DNA of 64,000 nucleotides from Purshia tridentata (Eukaryota; Streptophyta; Magnoliopsida; Rosales; Rosaceae). The notes beneath the pieces are model-generated. The model saw only the letters and a list, made by a program, of their open reading frames with translations, searched no databases and was not told where the DNA came from. The translations under genes and the position numbers were made by a program. Positions 11,302 through 24,541 of the stretch are shown here, piece after piece. The DNA is taken from positions 1 through 64,000 of the forward strand of contig QANT01002691.1 in the NCBI GenBank assembly GCA_003254885.1, in the 5' to 3' direction. The first letter of the stretch is position 1. Each line of letters opens with the position of its first letter.

Positions 11302-14300
11302 ATGGCGAGAAAGTATAGTAGTGAGTCGAATGATGATGATGTGAGGGGTGAAAGAGATGAGAGATGGGATGGGCATCGTAATGATGATAAGGATAGGAAA
11401 AGGTCTGGTGTGAGAGATTCTAAGGAAGGAAGTGGAAGGTGGGGGGATGATCAAGGTAGGGAGGAACCCCAACAAAGTTCTGATGAAGATGGTGAGCTGG
11501 TAGAGGAAGATAGGGGCAAGCGAGAAAGGGAAAGAAATCATGGTAATGGGCATAGGCGACGTGAAAGTGGGGAGGGTGATCGGCTGAGAGAACCTCATAA
11601 AAGTTCCGAAGAAGATGATGAACGAGTTAAGAGGTACCGACATGAAAAGGAGAAAACCCATCGGCGTGAGAATGAACATAGACGGCGAGAGACTGAGGAT
11701 GGTAATAGAAACAGGGGCCGACATTCACGTCACTATTCGGAGCACAAGGATGAAGAGCACAGACATTCCGAACGAAAAAGGGATATAAGAGATGATGATA
11801 AGCAAAGGAGGTATAGAAACCAGGATGGTTATGGCGATCTAAAGTATCGTAGAAATAAGGAGGTGAATGAAATACGAGGAGATAGTCGAAGTTTAAGGGA
11901 GAGGGATGAGCGAGATAGTAGGGTGCATGAAAATTCAAAGCCTCAAGGACGATCAACAGTTCAAGAAGGCAGTCTGAGTACCGATATGGCAAATTTAGGA
12001 AAGAGTGGTGGAGTTTATATTCCACCATTTAAGTTGGCCCGAATGATGAAAGAGGTAGAAGATAAAAGTAGTGTTGAGTATCAGCGATTGACATGGGATG
12101 CACTTCGAAAGAGTATCAATGGGCTTGTGAACAAGGTCAATGCTACAAACATAAAGAATATAATTCCTGAGATCTTTTCAGAGAATTTGATTCGTGGAAG
12201 AGGTCTGTTCTGCAGATCTTGTATGAAATCTCAGATGGCATCTCCAGGTTTCACAGATGTCTTTGCTGCGTTGGTTGCCGTTGTCAACACTAAGTTCCCT
12301 GAGGTTGGTGATCTTCTGTTGAGAAGAATTGTCTTACAGCTAAAGAGAGCATTTAAGCGGAATGACAAGGTGTGTTTTTACCCTTCTTTGTTATTCTACT
12401 TGCTTTATTGCTTTTTTGCTTTTTTGCTTATGCATGGAAAATTTCACACGCACGGTGCCACTAAGCCCAATTGGGGCTTTTATAATTTAGTGTTGTCTGA
12501 TATTAAAATATCTTTTGCTTAGATTGCTTTTTTAACTGCTTTACTTTGTGATCAGCCGCAACTACTAGCTGCTGTTAAATTTATAGCACATCTTGTCAAC
12601 CAGCAAGTAGCTCATGAGATTATTTCTTTGGAATTGCTCACTGTGCTGCTGGAGAACCCTACGGACGACAGTGTGGAAGTTGCTGTTGGCTTTGTCACAG
12701 AGTGTGGATCAATACTGCAGGACCTTTCACCTAAAGGGCTTCATGGTGGGTATGCTGTTTGATTTGTTAGCATTTATCTGGCTTTATTTGTAAATTAGGA
12801 GTTTGTGTTGCTATTTATACATTTTTATTGCAGGGAATCCTCCTTATATTTTGTAGGTCCACAGTACCTTTACTTTTCCAGGAAGTTGTTTGACATTGCT
12901 TGTATCATTTGCACTTTTTGCAGGGATCTTTGAGCGCTTTCGTGGAATTCTTCATGAGGGAGAAATAGACAAAAGAGTTCAATTTTTGATTGAAGGCTTA
13001 TTTGCAATACGGAAAGCCAAGTTTCAGGTTGAGTGTATTTTGTCTTTGTGATGGTGAACTAAATATTTACAAAGAATAGCCAGAACTCAAAATTTGTTCT
13101 CTTCGTGTGCATTTGCAGGGGTACCCAGCTGTTCGTCCAGAATTGGACCTTGTAGAGCAGGAAGACCAGTTAACCCACGAGATTTCTCTTCAAGAGGAGA
13201 TAGATCCGGAAATTACCCTTGGTATGTTTACATTTGTTTGTAACCTTTTGACCTATGGTGATGCCTCAGTAGAGATTTAACTTTTTGTTTGTGCTCATTT
13301 AGATATTTTCAAGCCGGATCCTGATTTCATTGAAAATGAGAAGCGCTATGAAGAATTGAAGAAAACCATACTTGGTGAGGAGTCTGAAGATGAAGAAGGT
13401 TCTGATGCAGTTTCAGATGGTGAGGATGACGACGACGACGACGACGACGAAGATGATGAAGAATCTGATGAAGAGGATGAACAGCAGATGAAAATAAATG
13501 ATGAGACCGAGACAAATCTTGTAAATCTTCGAAGAACAATCTATCTCACAATCATGTCCAGTGTAGATTTTGAGGAGGCGGGTCATAAGCTCCTTAAGAT
13601 TAAACTTGAGCCTGGTCAAGAGGTGAGTATTACAAGTCATGCGCATGGTGTTTCTATCTTGTTACACATGATAAGTAGGAAACTGGGATGTGTCTGTGCC
13701 ATACTCTGCATTATGTGGAAGAGTGCTTGTACTTGGCTAATAATCAGTTAAGCACAAACCTTGTGACACAAATTCGAATGAAGCTAATATAAAGATTAAT
13801 GTAAAGCGAATTAAACCTGCAAGTATATAAATCATGTGTATCTTCTTTAAAAAAAAAAGTATATGAATCACATGTAGACTTAGAGTGTTTTATGAGACTA
13901 TTTCCACATGGATTGACTTAGAACAATCTAATTCTAGATATTTTACTCAACCAAGTTAACAGAAAGTTGGACTAATGTTATCTAGAACTATATCATACTT
14001 AAAATAATTTATGATAATCCTTTTGATTCGACATTTACAGATGGAGCTATGCGTCATGCTTTTGGAATGTTGCAGTCAGGAGAGAACCTACCTCCGGTAC
14101 TATGGTCTCTTGGGGCAGAGGTTCTGCATGATCAACAAAATCCACCAGGACAATTTTGAGAAATGCTTTGTGCAGCAATATTCCATGATTCACCGGCTCG
14201 AAACAAATAAGCTACGTAATGTTGCGAAGTTTTTTGCCCATTTACTTGGCACAGATGCCCTTCCCTGGCACTGCTTAGCTTATATACGCTTGACTGAAGA

Positions 14301-15298
14301 GGACACCACTTCTTCTTCTCGTATTTTTATCAAGATCCTTTTCCAGGTAACAGAAAGAAATTTCACTTTTATACATTTCTTTTGGTTTTTTAGGCCTTCC
14401 ATTTCTTGTTACAATGGTTTCAACTCTACTTCCTCTTCTGAGATGGGCAAATGTAAATTTGATCATAAAGGTGAGCCTTAAAACATGTGATATTTTGGGG
14501 TTATGCTTATAATCATTAGTGACCTCTGCTTCTGGGTGAATCCTTTTCTTTACAGCATTTCATAACTCAATAGGCCGTGTTTGTTTAGCCGAATTTCATT
14601 TTATGAATGGGAATTATAGGATTGAAAGATCAAAGATACGATGTTGGCTAGTTGAGAGAATAGTTGAAGAACAATGAAATGGTAACCTGATTGACTGTTT
14701 TATCCTTGTCCATGAAACGGCTTTTTTCTTATTTTTCATACCATGAGGCATGAGGTGTGGCATTGGCTCAGGTTTTTGATTGATATATAATTAGCTATTA
14801 AATTAAAGCCTTTTTCTCAGGCTAATTGCTGGAGTTATGATGTACTTCGCAGGTCTGAAGTGATTATTTTACAGAATTTTGATGTACATATGATATAATA
14901 TTTATTCTAATTTGTTATTGTTTCTGGTGCAGGAATTGTCGGAGCATCTTGGCATCCGTTTGCTAAATGAGCGGCTGACAGATCCTGCAATGCAGGACTC
15001 TTATGAGTCTATTTTCCCAAGGGATAATCCCAAAAACACCCGATTTGCCATTAATTTTTTCACATCCATAGGGCTTGGTGGCATCACTGAGAACCTTCGT
15101 GAGTACTTGAAGCATATGCCACGCCTCATTATGCAACAACAAAAACCACTGTCAGATGAAGAATCAGATGAAGAATCTGGGAGTTCTGGTTCGTCAGATT
15201 CAGGCACAGATAGTGCTGAGTCTGAATCAGAATCATCTAGCTCTGAAAGTGAAAGTGATAGGGACGAAAGACAGAAGAAGCGTAGGAGGAGAGATTAG
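11302..15298 (+). CDS. CWC22: Pre-mRNA-splicing factor CWC22 homologue (MIF4G + MA3)
   Basis: CWC22 is a spliceosome component that binds eIF4A3 and helps load the exon junction complex. My exon model is 11302-12369, 12556-12745, 12924-13027, 13119-13221, 13303-13622, 14041-14346 and 14933-15298; all junctions are GT-AG and in frame, giving 818 aa. Residues 1 to about 230 are R/E/D/H-rich and SR-like. [14 protein letters not shown] opens the conserved region, then MIF4G (about 250-430), an acidic D/E linker (about 505-550) encoded partly by a GAC/GAT run near 13427-13450, and MA3 (about 553-665, with [11 protein letters not shown]). The tail is an S/E/D-rich stretch ending RRRRD. The start is the first in-frame ATG; the frame extends five codons upstream without an ATG. 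A 5' UTR intron (10876-11200) is likely. In metazoans the family is essential for splicing. Confidence 0.93.
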
Positions 15299-15877
15299 TG
15301 TTCTTTGCTGCCGTGGAATTAGATGTCATGATGCTCTCAAATAAAGCAGGGAACTTTATAACCTTTAATTTCACAAATTGTAGAATATTGCATGGATTCA
15401 ATTTGGTGTGAATTTTTTGTTTATTTTCCAAGTAGAGGAAGAACAAGGGTGGGACAAAAAAGTGGCGTAACTCTGTCAGCCTTGTCGCACTGTAGTGTAT
15501 GAGGTGCCTGTTCAAATTTCTGCAGTTTTTAGTCATTGTAATAGTTAACCATGCAGGTTTTGTTTCTGCTGTAGTGCAATATTAAAGGAGTGTCTTGTAA
15601 TTTTGATATTGTATGAGCTATGCTTCTAGCGTTTCTTTTTGAACTATGTTATACTCCAATCCAGTACCATATATTAATTCATTGTGTTAAAATCTTGCTT
15701 TTTTTTTTTTTTTCAACTGATTGCTGTTTAAATGCTTTCACTGCAAAGGCAAAGTGTAACACACTGGGTACAGTACAGCCTAGTGGTCCAAGTCCTTGTG
15801 GAACTTCCTTGACTTGAAAGAGAACTGTATATAACACTATCATCACACTCAATGTGCTTGCTTCATTACCTTCAAAG

Positions 15878-15991
15878 TCACCCCAGTTTCAGCTTCCAAT
15901 AACGATTGGCCGAGTCTTCATCCAACCACTCAGTTGAACCAGTCCAACTATAACCGTCTCCCACCCAAACAACGACACCATGACACTTGTC
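15878..15991 (-). pseudogene. Possible gene scrap, C-terminal end of an unidentified protein
   Basis: On the minus strand 37 codons read with a protein-like, W-rich composition (WVGDGYSWTGSTEWLDED, then ANRYWKLKLG) and end at TGA. An in-frame stop directly precedes the stretch, and no splice-linked partner exon was seen upstream on that strand. I do not recognise the family. It may be a leftover last exon of a lost gene, or chance. Confidence 0.25.
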
Positions 15992-17848
15992 TCAAAATTG
16001 TAGATTATCTCTTCAGATTTTCTTGTAAGTAAAGCTAAGATGAAGAATATTTTTAAGCAATTATAGACACTTGTGATGTAATTGCAAGCAAGGCTGATAA
16101 GGCTAGTTTAATTGGAATTCTGAGTGAGCCCTGTACTACACTTTGCAAATCAACTGTGTTGCTTTAATATCATCTTAAACAAAGATCACAAGATATTTTC
16201 ACATCGATATCTATTTTGCTTTTCATTGAAGGAATGACAGAGATATACAACTTCAACCCTTCCGCTCTTCTTCCTAGAAAGTATCTCCTAGGCATCGATC
16301 GCTTGTTATTCTGCAACAATCACTTTCTTCTCGATGTCCACATGATATACCTGACGTGCATAATCTTAAGCCGTACATATCATTTTCTATTCACATGCAA
16401 GCACATAAACATAATGACAAGGTTTTGGATGTCACTCTGCTTAATTAATTAGTGAAAGCAACCTGAACTACAAAACCTAGTCTAGAGTTTTACTCATTAC
16501 CATCTTGCCCTCTTTATTAGTAATCAACCTAACTTGCATATTTGTCCCAGCTGATGCCAATTTATGTGTATGAAAACAATAGCAACCAGCCACTTACCCC
16601 TTTTCAATTAAATTTAAACCGAAAATGAAAGCAACAATACATCTGTGCTGATGCAAGTATATGCCAACTCTATGTAGATAAGGTTGTATCATTGCCTACG
16701 CAAAATTAATTAATCTGTAACTGTAATCTACATAGTCTCTTTATCATTTTTGGTTTTCTCAGTTTTTGTACTTATTTACATTGGAATTCAATTCATATGC
16801 AGTTTCCTCCATTAATGGAAAACATTGTGCTTTAAATAATCCGAAATATAGAAAAAATAGAGTCATAGGCATTATCAGATGAGAGAAAGTTTTGTTCTAC
16901 TTGAACCATTGATTTTTTCAACTAAAAAAACAAAATGTCCAACCTCAACAGAGCTAGTAAAAAGGAGGTATGACTCTGACCTCAGTGTGATTCTAAGTAA
17001 TCACGGATCAATAGTAAATCAGGAACCATGTTTCTCTTTTTTGAATTAAAAGCAGATAAATTACTGTGACGACATCAATTTGTCATGCTTCCCCCTTGGG
17101 AGAAAGAGTCAATATTTGTCTTGGTGTTGAATCACAGGGTAATCTCTCTCACTCACGGTTAGCCGGTTAGGAGACTTAGGAGTTAGGGGTTGTTGCAGAG
17201 GATAAAACCCAATAAATAATTAATTTCGAATAAGTGTTGGTAGCAAGAGGAAAACCAAACACATGATGTGGATGTCTGGAAGCAAAATTCTATGGAAGCA
17301 GGTAGCCATCAAAATGTTAAATTGTTCATAGAGGTTAATACAGCTGTAGCTGAAACACAAGGACAAAATTCAGTCTTTAATCTATATATATATATATGTG
17401 AAATTAAAATGGACCAATCTTAGTAGATGAAGACATGTGATCACCTTCAATTTTAGATATTGTTCAATTCACAATTATTTACAGGATAAATAATTAGAAA
17501 TAAGACAAAGTTGCTTTACCAAAAATATTATAAAAAATATGGATTTCCAAAAAGAGTTTGAGTTTCTTTTGCTTCTAATGAACAGCTCCTCTTTGAGGAT
17601 TATAATTCTTTTATATTTAGTTTTTTATTATGATTTTCTGGTCAACAATTTGACTACGATTATGTTGACTTTTTCATTTCCGATTTAGAATTCATTTCTC
17701 ATTGAAAAAAATTGAATGTCAGTCGATATGTTCATATTTTATTTATAAAAAATGCATTAAAAAAAAAGTTTTGTGGATAAATAAATAAAAAGTCTACCCA
17801 CCAACCTTTCCAAAACAAATTTTCTATAGGACTTAATTTACTAATTGG

Positions 17849-17936
17849 ATTTAGCTATTTCTGCGGCTTAGCCTGTTACTTGAGATTTTCAAATTTAGCT
17901 ACTTCAGCGGCTCAGCTTGTTACTTGAGATTTTTAA
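17849..17936. repeat. 44-bp tandem repeat, two copies
   Basis: Two adjacent copies start ATTTAGCT at 17849 and 17893 and end TTACTTGAGATTTT. They differ at a handful of positions. Non-coding. Confidence 0.8.
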
Positions 17937-18162
17937 CCATTTCATTTCCTGACGTTAACAATGTATAGCAGTCAAATCATAGCAGGCTTAGCACCCAAAT
18001 AGAACAATTTTCTTCTACAAATTTTTTACTTTTTTTTTTTTACAAACCTTAAGTAAAAAAAAATAGAAGCAAGAGAAGAGGTCAAAGTTCTTATTTTTAT
18101 TTTTTTTATCTATTTTAGCCAGTAGAAATTTCAGTCAAAAGTGAAGCGAAAATAAGGCAATT

Positions 18163-18411
18163 ATGGAAGTATTGGGAGCTCAACAAACAATGGCAACCGA
18201 GTCGTCTTCGGTTGGTGCTCTTTGTCTTTCTTCTGAGCTTCAGATAACTTCAACCCACGAACCACAAACCACACTTGGTCAAAACCTCTCCTCAAAAGAC
18301 GACACCGTATCCGTGACTCCTACCTCAATCTTTCATTTTCATTCTCTCTGTGTAGTTTGTACATACATAGATATAGTCAATAGTAATCTCTGTCGAATAA
18401 TTGGGTTGTGA
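18163..18411 (+). CDS. Small ORF of unknown status upstream of the GH127 gene
   Basis: An ATG at 18163 opens 82 codons. The first ~60 (MEVLGAQQTMATESSSVGAL and the S/T/Q-rich stretch after it) have the composition of a disordered nuclear-protein N-terminus. The last ~25 (rich in C, I and F) look like translated intron or UTR. It may be a first exon, a fragment of a lost gene, or chance. It sits upstream of the GH127 TATA box, so it is not part of that CDS. I do not recognise a family. Confidence 0.2.
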   Translation: MEVLGAQQTMATESSSVGALCLSSELQITSTHEPQTTLGQNLSSKDDTVSVTPTSIFHFHSLCVVCTYIDIVNSNLCRIIGL

Positions 18412-18523
18412 ATATTCTAAATTCACTTTACACGAAAACCATTTTTCTTAGCTTTCACGAGATGATTTCGGATATAGCTTTCAATCTTGGACTCTAGCTT
18501 CTCTCTCTCTGTTAGCATGTGTG

Positions 18524-18531
18524 TATATATA
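18524..18531 (+). promoter_or_regulatory. Candidate TATA box of the GH127 gene
   Basis: TATATATA at 18524-18531 follows a short CT tract and precedes CACTCTCACTCACAC. It predicts transcription from about 18555 and a long leader, about 370 nt if unspliced, before the ATG at 18929. The call rests on match and position only. Confidence 0.45.
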
Positions 18532-18928
18532 GGCCCTCACTCTCACTCACACAAGTACATCTGCTTTTAACCTTTTTTTTATCCATTCCTTTTCAATTAT
18601 ACTCTTTTTTATTGAATTTGTACTCAGACTGTGTTTTCGACTAGTTGGAGTTCTCAGTCATCTGGGTTCTTGCTCAAATGGGTGTTCTGATTTTCTTTGA
18701 TTGAATTTTGGAGCTCAAAGTTGTTGGTTTCTGGTGCTTTGGTCTCTTTTCTTATTGCAGTCAGTCACTTTTAAAGATTTTGTTTTCTGGTGTTTGTTGA
18801 AATTGAATATCATGATCATTAGCAGTTCAGCTTGAACTCAATTTACTGTTTATTGATTTTTTTTTTCCTATTTATTTTACTTTCTTTCAAGCACATTTGG
18901 TAATTTTCAATCTGGGTTTTTGGTGAAA

Positions 18929-21900
18929 ATGAAGTTTTTTGTGGTTATTGATTTGTTAGTCGTGTTTGTCATCTTTCTGCTATGTGGTTTTGCTATGGGA
19001 AAGGAGTGCACAAACAGCGTTACTGCATCTCATACTTTTCGGTATGCGCTTTTATCTTCCAATAATGAAACGTTGAAGGAAGAGATGTTCTCACACTACC
19101 ACTTGACACCAACGGATAATTCTGCGTGGTTGGACTTGCTTCCTAGAAAGATATTGAGGGAAGAAGACGAATACGAATGGGCAATGATGTATCGGAAAAT
19201 GAAAAATTCAGGGAATTTTGAGGCCTCTGGAGGCTTTCTTAAGGAAGTGTCATTGCATGATGTGAGCTTGGATCCAACTTCACAGCATGGGCGGGCGCAG
19301 CAAACAAATTTGGAGTACCTATTGATGTTAAATTCGGATAGTTTACTTTGGAGCTTTCGAAAGACAGCAGGTTTGCCAACCCCTGGGACACCATTTACGG
19401 GTTGGGAGGACCCGACTTGTGAGCTTCGGGGTCATTTTGTAGGTTAGTCCTTATTTTTGTTTCTCCTCATAACATTGTTATCTTGCTGATCACAGTTTTT
19501 GTGTAATTCGTCTATTTTCAGATATTAATAAATTTTCTTCATTCACATTGTCCTTCTCATAAAATTAAATAGCTTGTATGTTGTATAACGAATAGCTTTT
19601 TTTTTTTGTATCTTGAAGGGCATTACTTGAGTGCATCAGCACAAATGTGGGCTAGCACTCATAATCATACTCTCAAAGATAAAATGTCTGCAATAGTGTC
19701 CAGTCTATCTCTTTGTCAGAAGAAAATAGGCTCTGGGTATCTTTCTGCTTTTCCATCTGAGGAATTTGATAAATTTGAAGCCGTTAAACCTATCTGGGCT
19801 CCTTATTACACCATTCACAAGGTAGAACCTTTTAAATTTGTTTTACTGGAGCAATTACTTCATTTTGATCAAAAGGTCATCAGATTAGCTTTTCAACTTG
19901 TTTACTTTATCAGATCTTGGCGGGCCTATTGGATCAGTATACATTTGCTGATAATGCTGAAGCGTTAAATACAATGAAGTGGATGGTTGAGTACTTTTAC
20001 AACCGTGTTCGGAATGTGATATTAAAGTACTCTATAGAAAGACATTATCAGTCACTTAATGAAGAAACCGGTGGCATGAACGATGTTCTTTATAAGTTAT
20101 ATGCTATCACGGTAAGTAAGATTACCTATAGCCTTGGCTTGTTATGTCAATACTCTAGGAAAAAGCTCGTGTAGAAGTTTCATTGAATTTACTATTTTAA
20201 TGGGATCGATGCCCAAATCTACTAATCCATTTGTTGGTCACAAAGGTTAGAAATATATATTTTTTTTTAATGAAGAATTACCATGGATACATGAGAAGTC
20301 ATCTTGTATGATGTAAATGGTGGTAGATCAGTATAGTTTTTCAACCGAATTTATTTATTTAATTTTTTTTTGGTTCAGTAAGTCCCTGGTACCATATTAT
20401 TATTGTAGTTTCCATGTATATGTTGTAATATTGTGAAAATTAGGTTGTGACATTTACCTTTCTTGTTACTATGCTCAGGGAGATACAAAGCATTTATTGT
20501 TGGCTCATCTTTTCGACAAACCATGCTTTCTAGGATTGCTGGCAGTACAGGTAACCTTTATTTTCTGTTAAATATATCTGGGTGGCCCTTAGGTTTCTCA
20601 CGTACTATTTTGTTTTGCTTTCTCTTCTCTTGGTAAAATAGAACAAGCACCAAAGGGAAATCGGTCTTCCCTTTGAGAAACTAATACTTCTCCAAACATT
20701 GTTGCTTGTATGCTAGAAGAGTGGGAGTTTGCCTCCAGTCCTGAAAGTGGGACGCTTTTCCCTTAGATAATGTCATCTGCCATGGTTTCTAGTTCTGGTT
20801 CAAACTGCTGAGTAGAGGCCTTGTGGTCAAATGGTATTCCAGTGCACCTCCTGTGTGAGATTGCAGGAATAAGTCCTGCATTGGTCCCTTGTATTAGATG
20901 TAATCACTCAAATTTGGTCAGATGTTTTATATTTCCTTGAAATATGTTTGGGACTTTGGACACACATGGTCATGATCTGAAATAAGAAAGATCGACTGGT
21001 TCTTGCTATTTCTGTCTCTTGCTATGGCTAGGACATTTAAATTTCTAGAATTCTCTGAACCGCATCTCTTGGAATTCCTCTAATCAAGTAATTTTTATAT
21101 TTTTAGGCTGATGACATCACTGGTTATCACACTAATACACATATCCCAGTTGTTATTGGTTCTCAAATGCGGTATGAAGTCACTGGTGATCCACTTTATA
21201 AGGTAAATATTTAAAGAGCATCTAAACTACAAAGGTTTATCTTATTAGAGAAGATTTTCCTTTTTTTAACATTTATCAAATATCTTGATCTGTCAGGATA
21301 TAGGGATTTTTTTTATGGACATTGTTAACTCCTCTCACAGCTATGCAACGGGAGGGACATCAGTCCAAGAATTCTGGTACTAAAATTAATGCTTTTGGAG
21401 TTTCAATTTCAGTTCATTCATGAACTCTTCTTTTCGCTTGAATCTCCATTGCTACCCTGAGTAACGTCTAGATGCATCATTTATTTTGGCTATGGCTACT
21501 TTCTTTCAGACTTGTTTCTTTTTGTGAATTTGCTTTTCAGGTCAGACCCTAAGAGATTGGCAACCACTCTAACTACAGAGAATGAGGAATCATGCACAAC
21601 TTATAACATGCTGAAGGTATGCCTGTTGTTTTTCATTCTCAAGGCTTCTCATGAATTTTTTGTAAGTCATGTGGGAAATTGATTGATTGCTTTTAATATC
21701 TATTCTATCTTGTAAAGTGAGATCCTGGGCTGGGATGTCGCCCTTCCCCCTAGTACTCAAAGGCTTATCTTATATATCACATGATAGTTGCTGTTAGAGC
21801 TTAGTTTAATTTTTCTTTTATATAACTTCACCATTCACCTTATAGTTTTCATGTTATTTACCATTAGCCTTGGTGCTGCGGCAACTTTAGCATATCTCAC

Positions 21901-23979
21901 TGATCATGTAGGTCTCTCGCACCCTATTTAGATGGACCAAAGAAATGGCATATGCGGATTATTATGAGCGAGCTCTGACCAATGGCGTGCTAGGCATCCA
22001 AAGAGGAACAGAGCCTGGAGTCATGATTTACATGCTCCCACTAGGTCGTGGAAATTCCAAGGCGATAAGCTTTCATGGTTGGGGAAAGCCGTTTGAGTCT
22101 TTCTGGTGCTGCTACGGCACTGGTATTTGATTGCTTGTCCCTTTTAACTATTTTCCTTTCAGGGAATTTCAGATTCCACTAACTTGTAAAGTTTCATGAT
22201 TTTTATATCCTGGTTTTGTGCTTTCTCTTTTTGAGTTTGTTCTGATTGAAGCAGTTTAGACTGCTAATCCACTTGTTGCTGTAATAGTTACTGCCTAATA
22301 ACCATCAGTTTTGTGTTACTTCTTGATGCTTTTTTTAGGAATTGAATCATTCTCAAAGTTAGGAGATTCTATCTATTTTGAAGAGGAAGGAGAAGTTCCT
22401 GGTCTTTACATTATCCAGTTTATATCAAGCTCGCTTTATTGGAAATCTGGACAAATAATGTGTAATCAGGCAGTTGATCATGTCAGTTCATCGGATCCTT
22501 ACCTTAGAGTTTCATTAACATTTTCTTCAAAGGAGGTATATTTTACATCGACAGTGGCATTAACATTAACCAATTATTTATACAGAAGTTACAGTGGATC
22601 TATGATTTTTCTTCTTTTAGATGCTTTGTTTGATTCTGGGAATGGGAGGAGAAAAGGAATTTTGGCATCATACCAGGTCCACTGTAACCTATAAGATTGA
22701 ATGTTTTCTCATTCTATACTGGATATAATTGATGCAGGGGGCAGGCAAATCATCTACCTTGAACTTGCGAATGCCTATTTGGACTGATTCAAATGGTGCA
22801 AAGGCAACTTTGAATGGTGAAAATCTTCCTCTACCTGCTCCAGGTGTGAGATACAATTCTAATTTCCTTTCTATTTCGGCAGTTGTACTTTGGATTCTCG
22901 ACCTGGGATTCAAATCAGTTCAATGTTCATTTGAACATCTTTCCTGTGCTATATTTGGTGCAAACTATAGACTTAATCGAGATCACTTTTCTTTTCCTAA
23001 TGCAGGTAGTTTCCTATCAGTCACAAGAAAATGGAGCAATGACGACACATTAACCCTTCAGCTACCCATCCTTCTAAGAACAGAGCCTATTAAAGGTAGC
23101 TTTGTTGTAGCTTAACAATTTCATTCATCTGCCAATCCCTAGTATACATGCTTTATCGTATATTTCCATCAAAAAGCAAAAGATTTTTTTTTCATGAATG
23201 ATATATAACTGAAAATATCCTTTGAATGAAATTCAGATGATCGGCCTGAGTATGCATCGATCCAAGCAATTCTTTATGGTCCGTATCTGCTTGTGGCTCA
23301 TACCAGTGGTGACTGGGACATTAAAACTGAGTCAGCTAAGTCTCTTTCAGACTGGATAACTCCAATCCCTTCCTCCTACAATAATTATTTGGTTTCCTTC
23401 TCCCAAGAGTATGAAAAGTCAACGTTTGCCTTGGCTACCTCAAACCAATCAATTCAACTGGACAAGTTTCCTGAAGCTGGCACTGATGCTGCTGTTCATG
23501 CCACTTTCAGACTCATTTTAATCGACTCGTCAACAAATATTTCTACAGCGAAAGATGCTATTGGCAAATCAATCATGCTAGAACTGTTTGACCTTCCAGG
23601 AATGGTTGTAGTGCAGCAAGGGAAAGACAAGAACCTTGCGGTAGCAGATTCTTCCAGTAGTAAGGGCACTTCAGCTTTTCGTTTGGTTCAAGGTTTGGAT
23701 AGAAAGACTGACACAGTATCCTTTGAGTCAGGAAGTGATAAGGGTTGCTTTGTGTATAGTGCAAAGTACGAGTCCACTGCAAGCTTGAAGCTCGGCTGCA
23801 GTTCAGGGTCATCGGAGGCTGGATTCAATAAGGCAGCCAGCTTTGTAATGAATAGTGGAATTAGTCAGTACCACCCTATCAGCTTTGTGGCTAAAGGGAG
23901 GACAAGGAATTTTCTTCTAGCACCTTTTTCAAGCTTCAGGGATGAATCTTATACTGTTTATCTCAACATTTCAACTTAG
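18929..23979 (+). CDS. Secreted beta-L-arabinofuranosidase, GH127 (DUF1680)
   Basis: GH127 enzymes remove beta-L-arabinofuranose, for example from hydroxyproline-rich wall glycoproteins. Exons by my model: 18929-19442, 19619-19821, 19914-20111, 20479-20550, 21107-21202, 21297-21376, 21541-21616, 21912-22122, 22339-22535, 22738-22843, 23006-23095 and 23237-23979, all GT-AG and frame-consistent, giving 861 aa. A hydrophobic signal peptide (about 1-24) opens the protein. HGRAQQTNLEYLLML and YTIHKILAGLLDQY are family blocks. Catalytic and zinc-site motifs known from bacterial HypBA1 are kept: E-S-C at 404-406 and WCC at 478-480, whose first Cys is the expected nucleophile. The last ~200 residues resemble the AbfB-type beta-trefoil of plant members. 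No disabling change was seen. The frame extends three codons upstream of the ATG without another ATG. The plant substrate is inferred from the family. Confidence 0.93.
20812..20915 (+). mobile_element. tRNA-derived SINE remnant in GH127 intron 4
   Basis: A Pol III A-box-like TGTGGTCAAATGG (20822-20834) is followed about 30 bp later by a B-box-like GCAGGAATAAGTCCTGC (20863-20879). This is the spacing of a tRNA-type promoter. The intervening sequence does not fold as a tRNA gene, and there is no clear A-tail or flanking duplication, so it is probably an old, partial SINE. The B box is degenerate. Confidence 0.45.
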
Positions 23980-24458
23980 TAAGTTTAGACAGAACTATGG
24001 AAACCAGAGCAGATCAATTGAATAACAAATTATTTATTTGGCTTTCTCATCATGGTGGCAGTTGTTACTTCGAATTCCTTAGATCACTTTTGCACAATCA
24101 CAGAGCGTAGAAGTTGGGGCATTAGTCATTATTATTAGTCTATTTACTCGTATTATTCATTTTGTATATTCATCTTCTGCTTGCTTTACGTTCCCGATGA
24201 CTCATTAGTATCCATGCCATAAAATATTTAAAAAAAAAAAGTTTCACTGTAGCTATGTCGAAAATGATTCAACTGCACTGTGCTTCTTCTTCTTCATGAC
24301 TCGTGAGGATGTCACAGAATCTGAAATATGAAACATTGTACTGCTGCTGGGTAGTTCTCAATGCCATTTGTGTTTATGCAGATCTTGTTCAATCTCTTAA
24401 ACATTATGTATTAGATTTTCGTCGTGCATTTTGCTTTGAGTGGCTTGTATAGATGATT

Positions 24459-24541
24459 ATAAATGTAGCTCAATTGGAAAGACTGTATAATTACTCATAA
24501 CGCGTCTAAGTTCGATGTCTTTTTTTCCAACTAAAAAAAAA
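24459..24541 (+). mobile_element. Short tRNA-like SINE remnant between GH127 and eL31
   Basis: TAGCTCAATTGG (24466-24477) is a strong A-box match and AAGTTCGATGTC (24508-24519) a B-box match. An A-rich tail ends near 24541. It is too decayed for a functional tRNA: there is no acceptor stem. Likely a short tRNA-derived SINE head plus tail. Confidence 0.45.

Larger units (their letters stand above)
15299..18480. other. CWC22 3' UTR and spacer before the GH127 gene
   Basis: The first ~300 bp are probably CWC22 3' UTR. The remainder is AT-rich. Three items stand out: a protein-like minus-strand scrap at 15878-15991, a 44-bp tandem repeat at 17849-17936, and an 82-codon plus-strand ORF at 18163-18411. 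I see no complete gene. Confidence 0.5.

Noticed and set aside
14570-14640. MITE-like end in the last CWC22 intron (TAGGCCGTGTTTGTTTAG)
   Set aside because: It resembles ends of some plant MITEs, but I found no matching inverted end or target duplication in the intron.
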